Positions 46,513 through 56,250 of a stretch of DNA of 64,000 nucleotides are shown one piece after another (within the stretch, counting starts at the first letter, position 1; every line of letters begins with the position of its first letter). The notes beneath the pieces are model-generated. The model was not told the origin of the DNA. It saw only the letters and a list, made by a program, of their open reading frames with translations, and did no database searches. A program made the translations under genes and the position numbers. The stretch comes from Methylobacterium sp. AMS5 (GTDB lineage Bacteria; Pseudomonadota; Alphaproteobacteria; Rhizobiales; Beijerinckiaceae), in contig NZ_CP006992.1 of NCBI RefSeq assembly GCF_001542815.1, positions 4,779,501 through 4,843,500 of the forward strand, in the 5' to 3' direction.

Positions 46513-47460
46513 ATGGCAACGGTCTTCTTCTCCTACTCGCACGCCGACGAGGACCTGCGGAACAAGCTTGAGGAGCATCTCGCCCTGCTGAAGCGCCAGG
46601 GCTTTGTCGAGGCATGGCACGACCGCCGCCTGAAGGCCGGCGACGAGGTCGATCCGGGCATCTCCGAGGCGCTCGAACGCGCCGACGTCATCCTCCTGCT
46701 GGTGTCTTCCGCCTTCCTGGCCTCGAACTACTGCTACGAGCGGGAGATGGATCGGGCCCTGGAGCGCCACGCGGAGGGCTCGGCGCGGGTGATCCCCGTC
46801 ATCCTGCGGCACTGCGATTGGATGTCCTCGCCCTTTGGCAAGCTGCTCGCGGCGCCGCGCGACGGGAAGCCCGTGACCGCCTGGCCCGACATCGACGAGG
46901 CGATGGTCGACGTGGTGAGGAAGATCCGCGACGCCCTGCCCAAGGCCGACGCCCCGCGCCAGGCCTCGGCCGGCGCATCGGCGCGCGCTCCCGCGGCGCC
47001 GGCGCGCGACCTGCCGCGTTCGAGCAACCTGCGCCTGCCGAAGCGCTTCACCGAGGCCGACCGCGACCGGTTCCTGGACGAGGCTTTCGAGTACCTCGCC
47101 CGCTTCTTTGAGGGCTCGCTTGAGGAACTCCAAGCGCGCAACGAGGGAATCGAGACGACCTTCCGGCGGATCGACGCGAACCGTTTCAGCGCCGTCATCT
47201 ACCGCGCCGGCAAGGCCGTCTCGCGCGGCTCGGTCGTGCGCGGCGGCATGTTCGGCCACGGGATCTCCTGGGCCGCCTCCGACCGCGCGGACACGAACAG
47301 CTGCAACGACTACCTCCTCGCCGAGGTCGACGACCAGGTGCTGCATTTCAAGCCCGGCGCCATGGGGAGCTACGGCGGCAACGACAAGCGCAAGCTCACC
47401 CAGGAAGGCGCCGCCGAGTACCTCTGGGACCAGATGATGCAGCCGCTCCAGCGGAGTTAA
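46513..47460 (+). CDS. TIR-domain protein 2
   Basis: 315 residues from ATG 46513 (TCAGGGGGCTCC upstream). The TIR domain is residues 1-140: TVFFSYSHADEDLRNKLEEH, EAWHDRRLKAGDEVD, and SSAFLASNYCYEREMDRALE with the probable catalytic Glu78. A Pro/Ala linker leads to a C-terminal domain (about 170-315, with LPRSSNLRLPKRFTEADRDR and YRAGKAVSRGSVVRGGMFG) seen in other bacterial TIR proteins and perhaps the sensor half. Two tandem TIR genes with different C-termini suggest division of labour or separate triggers. Confidence 0.85.
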   Translation: MATVFFSYSHADEDLRNKLEEHLALLKRQGFVEAWHDRRLKAGDEVDPGISEALERADVILLLVSSAFLASNYCYEREMDRALERHAEGSARVIPVILRHCDWMSSPFGKLLAAPRDGKPVTAWPDIDEAMVDVVRKIRDALPKADAPRQASAGASARAPAAPARDLPRSSNLRLPKRFTEADRDRFLDEAFEYLARFFEGSLEELQARNEGIETTFRRIDANRFSAVIYRAGKAVSRGSVVRGGMFGHGISWAASDRADTNSCNDYLLAEVDDQVLHFKPGAMGSYGGNDKRKLTQEGAAEYLWDQMMQPLQRS

Positions 47461-47502
47461 GGCGCGCCGACCGGTACGGGCCTAAGATCCAAGGGAGACC
47501 CG

Positions 47503-48126
47503 ATGCACCAGCAGACGTCATTCGGCCACGACGCCCTGGGCCGCTTCCTCGAAGACCGGCTCCGGAGGGCAGAGGAATGGGCGCTGGACGAGCTTACCGG
47601 CGAGGGCGCCGACATCGACGCACTCGTGGCGGAGGCCAGGCGGAAATTCGGGGTCGCGGTCCCCGAGATCCTGCACGACGCGCTCTGGGTCGAGTTCAAG
47701 CCCGTCGGCAACGGCCGGAACGTCCGCCACTCGGAACCAGACCGCGTGCTGGTTCACGTGCCGCTCTCCGGCACGGCCGAGCTCATCGGCCGCGATGAGC
47801 GGCATGACAGTCCCCGGGTTAGCGGCGATGAGCTCGTCGTCGTGGAAACCCGGCAACTCACCTACTTCCCCGAGCGGGCGCTCAACGCGGACGGGGCCCG
47901 TGCCGAGGGAGAGGCGCTCAAGGCCCGTGCCCTGCAAGCCGCCGAGGCACGGATCGCGCAGCTCGCCGCAGGCGCCGGCGATATCGCGCGCTACAACGCG
48001 GCCCTTGAGACGGCCTTGAGGCAGCAGCGCGCGAAGGTCGAGAACGCGCGCCGCTACAGAGCCGAGTTGGAGGCCGGCATCGCGCTGCCGACCTCCCGCC
48101 CGGGGGGCGGCGAAGCCGGCCGGTAA
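47503..48126 (+). CDS. Unknown coiled-coil protein downstream of TIR 2
   Basis: 207 residues: an N-terminal alpha/beta part (RFLEDRLRRAEEWALDELTG, DRVLVHVPLSGTAELI) and a C-terminal coiled coil (about 135-190, KARALQAAEARIAQLAAGAG and LETALRQQRAKVENARRYRA). No family recognised. It starts 42 bp after the TIR 2 stop, so it is probably co-transcribed and could be its partner. It converges on the large helicase gene. Confidence 0.6.
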   Translation: MHQQTSFGHDALGRFLEDRLRRAEEWALDELTGEGADIDALVAEARRKFGVAVPEILHDALWVEFKPVGNGRNVRHSEPDRVLVHVPLSGTAELIGRDERHDSPRVSGDELVVVETRQLTYFPERALNADGARAEGEALKARALQAAEARIAQLAAGAGDIARYNAALETALRQQRAKVENARRYRAELEAGIALPTSRPGGGEAGR

Positions 48127-48207
48127 GCCGACATCCCCTCCCCCGGGCTCTGCGGCAACGGTGCCGGTTAGCCTCTCCCGCGGCCATACCTCAGGCAGCG
48201 GGCGCGG

Positions 48208-51200
48208 TTACGCCTCGTTGAAGCTTGGAGCGGGCTCCCTCACCTTGGCGAGTTCGAGCGCCTTCAACGGACGGCGTTCGAGTTCGAAGGTGTTCACGCA
48301 CCGGTCCGTCGGCCGGGCCTCGGCTCCGAGCAGCCTCCCAACCGCCCCGGGGTCCGTCCGCCACAAGGGATGGACGACGACGAGCCTCGCGGCCGCCTCC
48401 CCGGCGCCCTCGACGATGCACGGCAGCCCGATGCGGCCGGCGGGCTCGACGCGGAGGGAGCCCGGACGCATCGCGGCGACCGACGCGGCCAGGTTCCGGG
48501 CACGCCCGAGCCAGTCCGAGAGCTCCGGCTCGTCGAAGTTCCCGTCTGCGCCGCAGGCGTAGCCGGTCGTCACCAAGGCCCTCAGGTACGCGATGCCCAT
48601 GCGCCAATCGAGGAGGCTGTGGGCCCGCCGGTTCCCGTACTGCTGGACGCAGCGGTAGCAGGACGTGTGGCAGTTCGACCTGTGCGTCGGCTCCAGGAGG
48701 ACGTTCATCGGCCACGCCTCCGCAGCCCCCAGGATCTCGCCGATCATGTGGAGGATCTCGGGCCTGCCGTCCGCCCGTGGCTCGCCGAGCCGGCGGCACA
48801 GGCCCGAGCCGTTGATCAGGGCGTCGGCGACCTGGATGAGGGGCTGCGTGCCCCGCAGGCGCGGCTCCAGGGGCTCGAACTCGTCGGGCGAGACGTCGAG
48901 CGCGAGCGCGGCCTTCTGGACGAGGATGTGCGTGGCGCTCACGGCGGCGGCGCGTGCCGCCGTGCTCGACATGCGCCCCTGCTTGGCGACCATGTCGAGG
49001 TTGAGCCGCCTGTCGAACGAGAGGAGCTCCAGGTAGAGCGCGTCGGTCTCCTTGCGCGCGACCAGGCCGAAGGTTTCCTCGACCGGAACCCCGTCGCGCC
49101 ACCGCCCCCGCTCCTCCTCGCTAGCAAGCTCCGTGTCGACCGCCTGGCAAACGAGGTTCGTGGCGCGCAGCGCGGGCTGTCCCTTGAGGACCCAAGTGTC
49201 GCTCATCTCCTGCACCGCGAACCGGGTCGGCTCGCCGTCCTCGCCCGCCGCGCCGTCGTTCAGGTGCATGACCGTGACGCCGGCCCCGCTCCAGACCTTC
49301 ACGTTGCCGCAGTCGTGGCCTTCGCCGTGGCGCAGGACCGTTGCCACGGTGCGGGTCGACATGATGCCGACGTCGTCCGGCTTGTTTGCCTCCGGCCTGA
49401 AGTCGGTCCGGAAGGCCGCAGGCGTCACGTACCAGGCGAACTCGTCCGGGTGGACGTCCGCACGGCAGTCGTCGCAGGCTACGCGTTCGTCCGGCCGCTG
49501 CGGCCTGTAGGCCGCGGAGCCGCAGGAGGCGCAGCGGGCGACGTAGGCTCGGTCGCTGACCCAGGGGTTCAACGGCGCCTTGACGTCGATGCGGTTGGCG
49601 TTCTCGCGCTCGGGCTCCGGAAGGGTGCCCGTGAAGCCGATGACCCTGTGCTTGAGCTTGTCCTTCGTCAGCAGGGCGCCCGGGGCGTACTCGAAGACCG
49701 CAAGCTCGACGTCGCGGTCCATCGTCGACCAGTCCCAATCGTCCTGGCCGTTGGTCTTCGTGCCGGTCTCGACAAGGCCGGTGTAGAGCTGCCTCACCCG
49801 GGTCGGCATGCCGTACATCGGCAGCAGCCCGCGTTCGGCTAGGAACTGGGCGAGGCCGGCGCGCCCGGCGGGCCGCGCGTCCCGCAACTCCAGGATCTCG
49901 CCTACCAGGGTGTCCGGGACCGCCCAGCCGAGAAGTTCGGAGCGGTGCTCCCCGGACAGGACGGACGCCTCGACGAAACGCCTCATGGAAGCCTCGGTCG
50001 CGGCGAGCGCCCCGCGGAGCCGCTCGGGCCAGGGCGAATCCTCCGCGTAGAACGCATCGGTCGGCACGAATTCGCCGTGGATGTCCGGCGGGACGAGGCC
50101 GTCGCCCGGGTAGGGCTGGCCGGCGCTGGCACACGCGTCGCGCAGGCGTGCGAACGCGGCCCTCAACCAGACCTTCCGGAGCAGGCGCCGCGGGATGGGG
50201 AGGTGGTCGGCGGCCAGGAACGGCGGCGGCGGAGCGTCGCCCGTGATCGCGCGCGGGTGCCGGAAGTAATACTCGTCGTGGCTCCGCCCCCGGCAGAAGG
50301 TCGTCACGAACGAGAACGCCTGCCCGCGGCGACCGGCGCGCCCGACCCGTTGCTGGTAGTTGAAGCGCTGCGGCGGCATGTTGGCTTGCAGCACGGTCTG
50401 CAGCGAGCCGATGTCGATGCCGACCTCCATGGTCGTGGTGACGGAGAGGAGGTCGATCTCCTTGTCCGCCTTCAGCAGCGCGTCCGGCTCCTCGCCCTCG
50501 GCTCCCACGAAGATCCCCTTGAACCGGCGCAGGCGTTCCGAGAAGTCGTCGGTCTGGCCGGTTAGCTCCTCGCACTTGATCCCGAAGCGGCGGACGTTCT
50601 CCTCCCTGCCGCGGACGATGCGCCGCCCGAGGAAATTCGCGTTCCACAACTCCTCCACGGTGCCGGACGCCTCGCGCGGCAGCTCCTTCCTGCAGCGGGT
50701 GCAGACGCCGTAGCCCAGCCTGAGGTGGACCCGCTCGCAGGACCCGCAGCGCCAGTAGCGGTCGCCGGCGTCCGACATGCGCAGGAACAGCTTGCCGACC
50801 CGGATCACTCCGCCGCCGTGTCCCTCGCGTTCGAGGTCCACAAGGACCTGCGAGAACCGAGCGGGCGCGTCCTCCCCGAACACGGCCCGGGCGTAGCGGC
50901 TGACCTTGTTCCGCTGGGGGACGTTCTCCAGCCGATGCCACTCCTTGTTCCGCTCCCAGGAGAAATATTGGTTCTCCTCGACCCGGTAGGCACCCGCGAA
51001 GACACGGAGCCAGGCATCCAGGCGGTCCACCTCCTCCCCGTCCGCGGCCGAGACCGAGGGATAGCCCAGGCCCGTCTCCTCCAGTGCGAAGAACGTGTTC
51101 GAGAAGATCACGTCGTCGACGAGTTCGGACTGGGCCTTGAGGACGGCGGTGCCGAGTTCCCGCTTCTCGATGGTCGTGAGGTTCGAGGCGAAGTCGGCCT

Positions 51201-54099
51201 TCCCGCCGCGGAGGCTGAACGCCTTGTACCAGGGCTGCCCCTTGAAGGTCTTGCGCCCGACCTCGTCGAAGGGATGGATGCCGAGGCGCACCAGCTCGGA
51301 CATCACGTAGGAAATGTTGCCGCCGCTGCCGTCCTCGTCATCCCGGTACTGCAGCAGGCGGTCGACGCGCACCTTCCTCGTCGCGAGGTTCACGCCGCTA
51401 TCGCTCTCGGCCTTATCCCACTCGGCATAGAGCTTGCGGAGCTCCTTCCGCCGGCCGGAGACGATCATCTCCTCCTCGATCCTCTCCTTCTCCTCCTCGC
51501 TCACGTAGGACTTACCGGCGGCCTCGATCATGCGGAGGGCTGAGTCGACGAAAACCTCGCGGCGCAGGTCGCGCAGGTGCAGGCGCTCGATCTCAAGCGC
51601 TTGGTTCGCCGCGTCCTGCCGGCTGTCCGAGAAGATGATGCTCTTGGGCTCTGCGCCGTCCTCGGTCCTGATGGCGTGCAGGAACTCGAAGAGTTCGGTC
51701 GAAACGAGCTGCGAAGCCTGCACGAAGCCGGTCCGGAACGCGCGGACCGGCGAGCGGGTGCGGATGGTCGAGGGCCTGTTCGAGTAGTCGGTGCCGCAGC
51801 GGGGGCAGGAGAACGGCTGCGCAGTCTTGCGCCCGCCCGGCCCGGCCGCCGCATCGGCCTGGAAGTAGACGTGGCCGCGGACCAGGCCCGGGCGCTCCTC
51901 GGCCTCGTAGGCCGACAGGACCCCGGTCACGGCGTCGAGCGTCGCGGTTTGCCACTCGTCCCATCCACCCTCCGGCAGGACCGGTCGGGCCGTCGAGGGC
52001 CAGAACACCGCGAACTGGTCGAAGGTCATGCGGTCGTAGAGCTCGGGGGCCCCGCGGTCGGGCGCGCTTTCTAGGTCGGACGAGGTCGGCAGCAGCTCGA
52101 ACTGCCGCTCGTCCGCCGTGGCCTGCCCGCGCTGCCCCCCGAGGAAGAGGTCGCCGCAAGCCTCGCAGTAGAGCATCTCGAAGAGGCGCCGACCCTGTGC
52201 GCCACCTGCCCCGGGAGGACCGTGCGTGACGCCCCGCACGATGGTCAGGTCGGTGAACCGCGTCTTGCCATCATCCGAGGCCACGGGCGCCCCGAACAGC
52301 CCTTCGACGTTGCGGATGAAGGTGTGCACCCGGAAGGACGGCGTGCCCGTCGGCGCCTTCGCGCCCCAGGCGCCGCCGTCCGGCAGGGCGCGCGCTAGCA
52401 TCAGGCCGCGCACCGCCTCGCGGTCCGCCGCGCCGAACACCTCCTTGCCGATGTCGGAGAGCGGCGTCGCTCGGGCTTGCCCCGTCCCCGAGCAACCCCT
52501 CACGAGCAGCGCGGCGGCCCGGGCGGACACGGCGCCGGCGGCTTCCGCCGTTGCCGCCGACGGCAGGCCGAGGCTTTCGGCGAGCGCCCGCACCGCGGAC
52601 GCGTTCGCGTCGGTCTCGCCGTAGGAGGCGACCAGGCGGCTGTCTTCGGCTGCGGTCGCGAGGAGGGCCCTGAAAGGGGCGGGGTCGACCTTCCCGGCCG
52701 GCGCGTCGACCTTCTCGGGGTCGCCGGGCACGACGCACGTGCTCCAGAACGCCGCGTCCGTGCGGCCCTCGGCCCCCGGCCCCGCATAGGTGCCGAACGG
52801 GGCGAATAGGTCCCGCAGGTACCGGCGGCTCTGCTCGCCGGCGTGGTCCTCCATCGGCAGTGACGCGCTCGACGCCAGGATGCGGAGCTTGTGCCGGTGC
52901 CTCGGGTCGTCGAGCCCGAGCCGGGTGAGGAGCGACTTGACGAGGAAGGCGACTTCGGTGCCCGCCGAGCCCCGCACCAGGTGGAGCTCGTCGAAGACAA
53001 GGTAGAAGTACGCGTTTTCGTCGCCCTCGATCCAGGCCCTCGTCTTGTCGAAGACGGCGTCCTCGACCTCCCGGGACAGCATCGCGCCGAGCATGGAGGC
53101 GTTCGTGACCAGGATGTCAGGCGGGCATGCCTGCATGTCCCAGCGCGACACCATCTCGCCGCCGTCCAGCGACGGGAAGATGTACTTGGTCTCCTCGAAG
53201 GATTTGCCCCCTGACTTGGACCGCGTCCGCGCGTCGTGGGCCCGGGCGTCCCTTTGGTCCTCCTCCATCCGCGACATGGCCAGCCGCAGCTTCGCGCCGC
53301 GCCGCGTGCGCCTGTTCCTCTCCACCTCGTCGTCGGCCAGGCGGGGATGGGTCTCGTGCCCGGTCACGGGGGTGTCGCCCGTGTAGTTGCCGAAGAAGAT
53401 CCTGTTCCCATCGAAACGCTCGTCCATGACGGCGCGCGCGGCGTCGGAATCGAGCGCTTTCCTCAGCCGGACCATCTGGTCGGCGACGAGGGCGTTCATC
53501 GGATAGAGGATCAGGGCGCGGACGGCCGCAGGCCGGTCGGCGGCCTCTCCGGTCCGCTGCGACTTGCGCCTGTTGAACCTCTGGCCCTTCCGCCACCACG
53601 TGTTCCCGAGATAGCCGTCCTCCGGACTCGACCATTTCACTGCCTCGGAGGCCAGACTCGCGAGGATCGGGAGCATGAAGCTCTCGGTCTTCCCGGACCC
53701 AGTTCCCGACGTGACGATGCTTGGATGGCCGGGGCGGATGCCGCGCTCCAGCATCCGCACCTGGTGGGTGTAGGGCGGGTACGGCGATTTCCGCTTGAGC
53801 GCGCCTTCGGCCTCTGCCCCGTCGAACAGCCCGCTCAGGGCGAGCTCGACGAATGCGCGCTGCCCTTCCGGGCTCAGGGGCGCGAGGATCTCGGTCCCGA
53901 GGAGTTGCTCAAGCGTGCGTTCGTTGGCCGCGTAGCGGAGGACCGGCTCGACGAGCGGTTCCGTGGCTAGCACGTCCGGGGTCAGCAGGAGCTCGCGCCT
54001 TTCCCGCGCCACCGCAGGGTCGGCGATGCGGAAGGAGGTGTCCACGTAGGACACGAAGAAGTCGTGCATGCGGGCGAAGCCGCCGACGGGATCCAGCAT
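48208..54099 (-). CDS. druE: Large DUF1998 helicase, DruE of a Druantia type II-like system
   Basis: 1963 residues. An SF2 helicase has motif I TSGTGSGKTES (130-140), LILYPMNALVADQ, the DEAH-box equivalent VFDELHLVRG (about 370) and ASSAS motif III. The second RecA lobe contains TTTMEVGIDIGSLQ and QRVGRAGRRGQAFSF (about 1253). Several Cys pairs (about 646, 766, 1126, 1533) look like zinc knuckles. The C-terminal CHTSCYRCVQQYGNRRAH (about 1811) and LLDWRMG are the DUF1998 signature. Size and domains match DruE; DrmA/DrmB of DISARM are the main alternatives but are smaller and have other neighbours. Start ATG 54099, 3 bp after the preceding gene, third in a minus-strand operon. Confidence 0.85.
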   Translation of the reverse strand: MLDPVGGFARMHDFFVSYVDTSFRIADPAVARERRELLLTPDVLATEPLVEPVLRYAANERTLEQLLGTEILAPLSPEGQRAFVELALSGLFDGAEAEGALKRKSPYPPYTHQVRMLERGIRPGHPSIVTSGTGSGKTESFMLPILASLASEAVKWSSPEDGYLGNTWWRKGQRFNRRKSQRTGEAADRPAAVRALILYPMNALVADQMVRLRKALDSDAARAVMDERFDGNRIFFGNYTGDTPVTGHETHPRLADDEVERNRRTRRGAKLRLAMSRMEEDQRDARAHDARTRSKSGGKSFEETKYIFPSLDGGEMVSRWDMQACPPDILVTNASMLGAMLSREVEDAVFDKTRAWIEGDENAYFYLVFDELHLVRGSAGTEVAFLVKSLLTRLGLDDPRHRHKLRILASSASLPMEDHAGEQSRRYLRDLFAPFGTYAGPGAEGRTDAAFWSTCVVPGDPEKVDAPAGKVDPAPFRALLATAAEDSRLVASYGETDANASAVRALAESLGLPSAATAEAAGAVSARAAALLVRGCSGTGQARATPLSDIGKEVFGAADREAVRGLMLARALPDGGAWGAKAPTGTPSFRVHTFIRNVEGLFGAPVASDDGKTRFTDLTIVRGVTHGPPGAGGAQGRRLFEMLYCEACGDLFLGGQRGQATADERQFELLPTSSDLESAPDRGAPELYDRMTFDQFAVFWPSTARPVLPEGGWDEWQTATLDAVTGVLSAYEAEERPGLVRGHVYFQADAAAGPGGRKTAQPFSCPRCGTDYSNRPSTIRTRSPVRAFRTGFVQASQLVSTELFEFLHAIRTEDGAEPKSIIFSDSRQDAANQALEIERLHLRDLRREVFVDSALRMIEAAGKSYVSEEEKERIEEEMIVSGRRKELRKLYAEWDKAESDSGVNLATRKVRVDRLLQYRDDEDGSGGNISYVMSELVRLGIHPFDEVGRKTFKGQPWYKAFSLRGGKADFASNLTTIEKRELGTAVLKAQSELVDDVIFSNTFFALEETGLGYPSVSAADGEEVDRLDAWLRVFAGAYRVEENQYFSWERNKEWHRLENVPQRNKVSRYARAVFGEDAPARFSQVLVDLEREGHGGGVIRVGKLFLRMSDAGDRYWRCGSCERVHLRLGYGVCTRCRKELPREASGTVEELWNANFLGRRIVRGREENVRRFGIKCEELTGQTDDFSERLRRFKGIFVGAEGEEPDALLKADKEIDLLSVTTTMEVGIDIGSLQTVLQANMPPQRFNYQQRVGRAGRRGQAFSFVTTFCRGRSHDEYYFRHPRAITGDAPPPPFLAADHLPIPRRLLRKVWLRAAFARLRDACASAGQPYPGDGLVPPDIHGEFVPTDAFYAEDSPWPERLRGALAATEASMRRFVEASVLSGEHRSELLGWAVPDTLVGEILELRDARPAGRAGLAQFLAERGLLPMYGMPTRVRQLYTGLVETGTKTNGQDDWDWSTMDRDVELAVFEYAPGALLTKDKLKHRVIGFTGTLPEPERENANRIDVKAPLNPWVSDRAYVARCASCGSAAYRPQRPDERVACDDCRADVHPDEFAWYVTPAAFRTDFRPEANKPDDVGIMSTRTVATVLRHGEGHDCGNVKVWSGAGVTVMHLNDGAAGEDGEPTRFAVQEMSDTWVLKGQPALRATNLVCQAVDTELASEEERGRWRDGVPVEETFGLVARKETDALYLELLSFDRRLNLDMVAKQGRMSSTAARAAAVSATHILVQKAALALDVSPDEFEPLEPRLRGTQPLIQVADALINGSGLCRRLGEPRADGRPEILHMIGEILGAAEAWPMNVLLEPTHRSNCHTSCYRCVQQYGNRRAHSLLDWRMGIAYLRALVTTGYACGADGNFDEPELSDWLGRARNLAASVAAMRPGSLRVEPAGRIGLPCIVEGAGEAAARLVVVHPLWRTDPGAVGRLLGAEARPTDRCVNTFELERRPLKALELAKVREPAPSFNEA

Positions 54100-54102
54100 G
54101 GC

Positions 54103-56250
54103 TCAGGCTCTGGCGGCGAGGTGAAGCTTCTGCGCGGCGGCGTGCGGGACGGCTTCCTCCGGCCCGAACAGGATGGTCTTGAGCGCCGCAGCCATGCGCG
54201 GTCCGTCCTCCGCGCCCCCGGCGGAGGACGCGGCGGCGTGGATGCGCGACAGCCTCATGGCCGCCGGAAGGTCCAGTCCGGCCGCGTGCTTGCGGAGGAA
54301 CTTGGCAGCTTCCCCCGGATCGGGCTCACAGCTCCCCTTGGCAAAGGCGGCGGGCGCCGCCGCTAGCTCCGCGAAGACCAGCGGGGCGACCGCCGCCGCG
54401 CCGTCGGCGAAGATGCCCTCGACGGCCACCATGGGGCCTTCCGCCGCCACCGCGGCGGCCTCCTCGGACTTCGGGTCCGCTACCGTGACGAGCGGGATGA
54501 GGGCGGCGGGAAGCCGGCCCTGCCGCGCCGCATCGGCAAGTTGCGGGTACCAGAAGCGCGCGCCCGAATGCTCGGCGCGCTCCACGACGCCGAGGGCCGC
54601 GCATCCCTCGGCGGCGCTCGCCAGGGCGGCCGCCAGCGGCGTCGGGATACCGGAACCGGCCCGGGCCCACAGGTCGTCGAACGTGATCAGCGTCGGGTCT
54701 GCGTAGAGCCTCGCCACCCGGCCGGCGGCCATCAGGCGCCCGGCCGCCTCCACGAAGCCGCCGGTATCCGGTCCGTGCAGGACGGGCACCTCGCCGGCCT
54801 CGACGAGGACCGCGACGCGCAGGAAGGTTTCCATGCCCGCCTGCGACAGCAGGCCCGCTTCCTCCGCGAGGCCGGCAAGGTCCCGCAGCCCGAGCCGGCG
54901 CTCGTTTCCGCTCCCGGGGGGCCACGGCGCCAGGACCGCGGTCACTGCCGCCGGCTTGCGCAGCGCGGCAGCACCCTCGCCGGCCTTGACCAGGCGCTCC
55001 ACGATTTCGAGCTTGTTCCGCTCCTCGTCGGCGAGCGCCGCGACAGAGGCGGCGAGGCCCTGCCTACGCCCTTCGAGCTCCTCCACCTCGCCAGCCAGCG
55101 AGGCGCAACGGGCGTCCATCCCGGCGGCAGCAGCCTCCGCTTCCCGCAGCCGCTCAGCGGTTGCGGCTTCGACCGCCTCCATGCCCCTGCGGCGCGCTTC
55201 CGCGAGATCCTCGTCCCGCTTGGCGGCCTCGGCGGCGCAGCGGGCTTCCAGCGCCGCTATCTCCTCGGCCTCCAAGCCCGCGATGAGCGCCCGGACCTGT
55301 TCGTGCGCCGCGGCGCGCTCGGCGGCCATCTCGCGCTCGATCTCGGTCCGAACTGCGCTCTCCAGGGCCGGGCGGGTGGCCTCGGCGGCGTCCGCAGCGG
55401 CTTGGTCGATCAGTTCCTTGAGGCTCGGGTCTGACATCAGCCCGGCCCTGAACAGGTTCAGGAGCTCGCGTTCGCCGGCGAGCCGACAGGACAGCGTGCC
55501 GGCCCGCTCGATTTCGGCCAGCGTCCCTGCATCGGCGCCGACAAGGGTCGACACGCGGCCCGTGAGAACGTCGGTATGCTGGCTCAGCGCCCATGCGAGC
55601 AGCGCGGCGATGTCCGGTCCGCGCCGTTCCGGACCGAGCGCAGCCGCAACCATCCGGATGTACTCGTCGTCCCGGGACCAGTTCACCGTGCCCGGCAGCT
55701 GCTCCGCCCTCTGGTGGTCGCAGAGCCTGGGCGCAGCATGCTCGGCGCCGAGGTCGATCACGAGATCCGGGGTGAGGCGCCAGAGCGTCAAGGAGGCGAG
55801 GTCAGGACCGGAGGCCCGGAAGCGCCCGTCCTCTCCTTGCTGCAGCTTCACCCGCACGAACGCCTCGGGCGACACCTGCACTGACCAATCGCCTGCCGGG
55901 CCGGCCTCCAGCCCTGCCTCCACGACAAGCCGGCGGCGCCCTTCCGGCGAGACTTCGCCGCCGGCCGCAAGGAAGGGGGTGAGCCGGCGCGGGGCGGCGG
56001 CGCGGAAGCTCGCGGACGACCCGTGCCTGTCGTTCGGGACCGAGCCGAACGCGACCCAGTCGCCCTCCCTGATCGAGTTGGCGACGATGCCGCGCACCTC
56101 GATCTGACCGTGCTTGGGGAACAGCGCCCTGACGTCGGCCAGGGCCGACCAAGCCCCGTCCTCAGACCGCTCCGCCACGGGGGTGACCAACGCGCTCGCG
56201 TCGCGGCCCCGCCCGCTGCGACCGACGTACTCCCGGTCACGAACCTTCAT
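54103..56250 (-). CDS. druG: DruG-like coiled-coil defence protein
   Basis: 715 residues. The N-terminal part (about 1-170) holds beta-rich sequence with a small OB-like stretch (IEVRGIVANSIREGDWVAFG). The middle (about 270-440) is a long Ala/Glu-rich coiled coil (EEIAALEARCAAEAAKRDED and similar). The C-terminal third looks like an inactive P-loop-like domain (VPVLHGPDTGGFVEAAGRLM). No motif assigns an activity. Named by position between DruF- and DruE-type genes and by similar size. The start overlaps the DruF-type stop by 14 bp. Confidence 0.62.
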   Translation of the reverse strand: MKVRDREYVGRSGRGRDASALVTPVAERSEDGAWSALADVRALFPKHGQIEVRGIVANSIREGDWVAFGSVPNDRHGSSASFRAAAPRRLTPFLAAGGEVSPEGRRRLVVEAGLEAGPAGDWSVQVSPEAFVRVKLQQGEDGRFRASGPDLASLTLWRLTPDLVIDLGAEHAAPRLCDHQRAEQLPGTVNWSRDDEYIRMVAAALGPERRGPDIAALLAWALSQHTDVLTGRVSTLVGADAGTLAEIERAGTLSCRLAGERELLNLFRAGLMSDPSLKELIDQAAADAAEATRPALESAVRTEIEREMAAERAAAHEQVRALIAGLEAEEIAALEARCAAEAAKRDEDLAEARRRGMEAVEAATAERLREAEAAAAGMDARCASLAGEVEELEGRRQGLAASVAALADEERNKLEIVERLVKAGEGAAALRKPAAVTAVLAPWPPGSGNERRLGLRDLAGLAEEAGLLSQAGMETFLRVAVLVEAGEVPVLHGPDTGGFVEAAGRLMAAGRVARLYADPTLITFDDLWARAGSGIPTPLAAALASAAEGCAALGVVERAEHSGARFWYPQLADAARQGRLPAALIPLVTVADPKSEEAAAVAAEGPMVAVEGIFADGAAAVAPLVFAELAAAPAAFAKGSCEPDPGEAAKFLRKHAAGLDLPAAMRLSRIHAAASSAGGAEDGPRMAAALKTILFGPEEAVPHAAAQKLHLAARA

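Noticed and set aside
45656..47460. Thoeris system from the two TIR genes
   Set aside because: No ThsA-type protein (SIR2 or SLOG effector) lies nearby.
48208..54099. DISARM system
   Set aside because: A DUF1998 helicase and a C5-methyltransferase are shared features, but no separate DrmB or phospholipase-D-type DrmC gene is present and the helicase is of DruE size.
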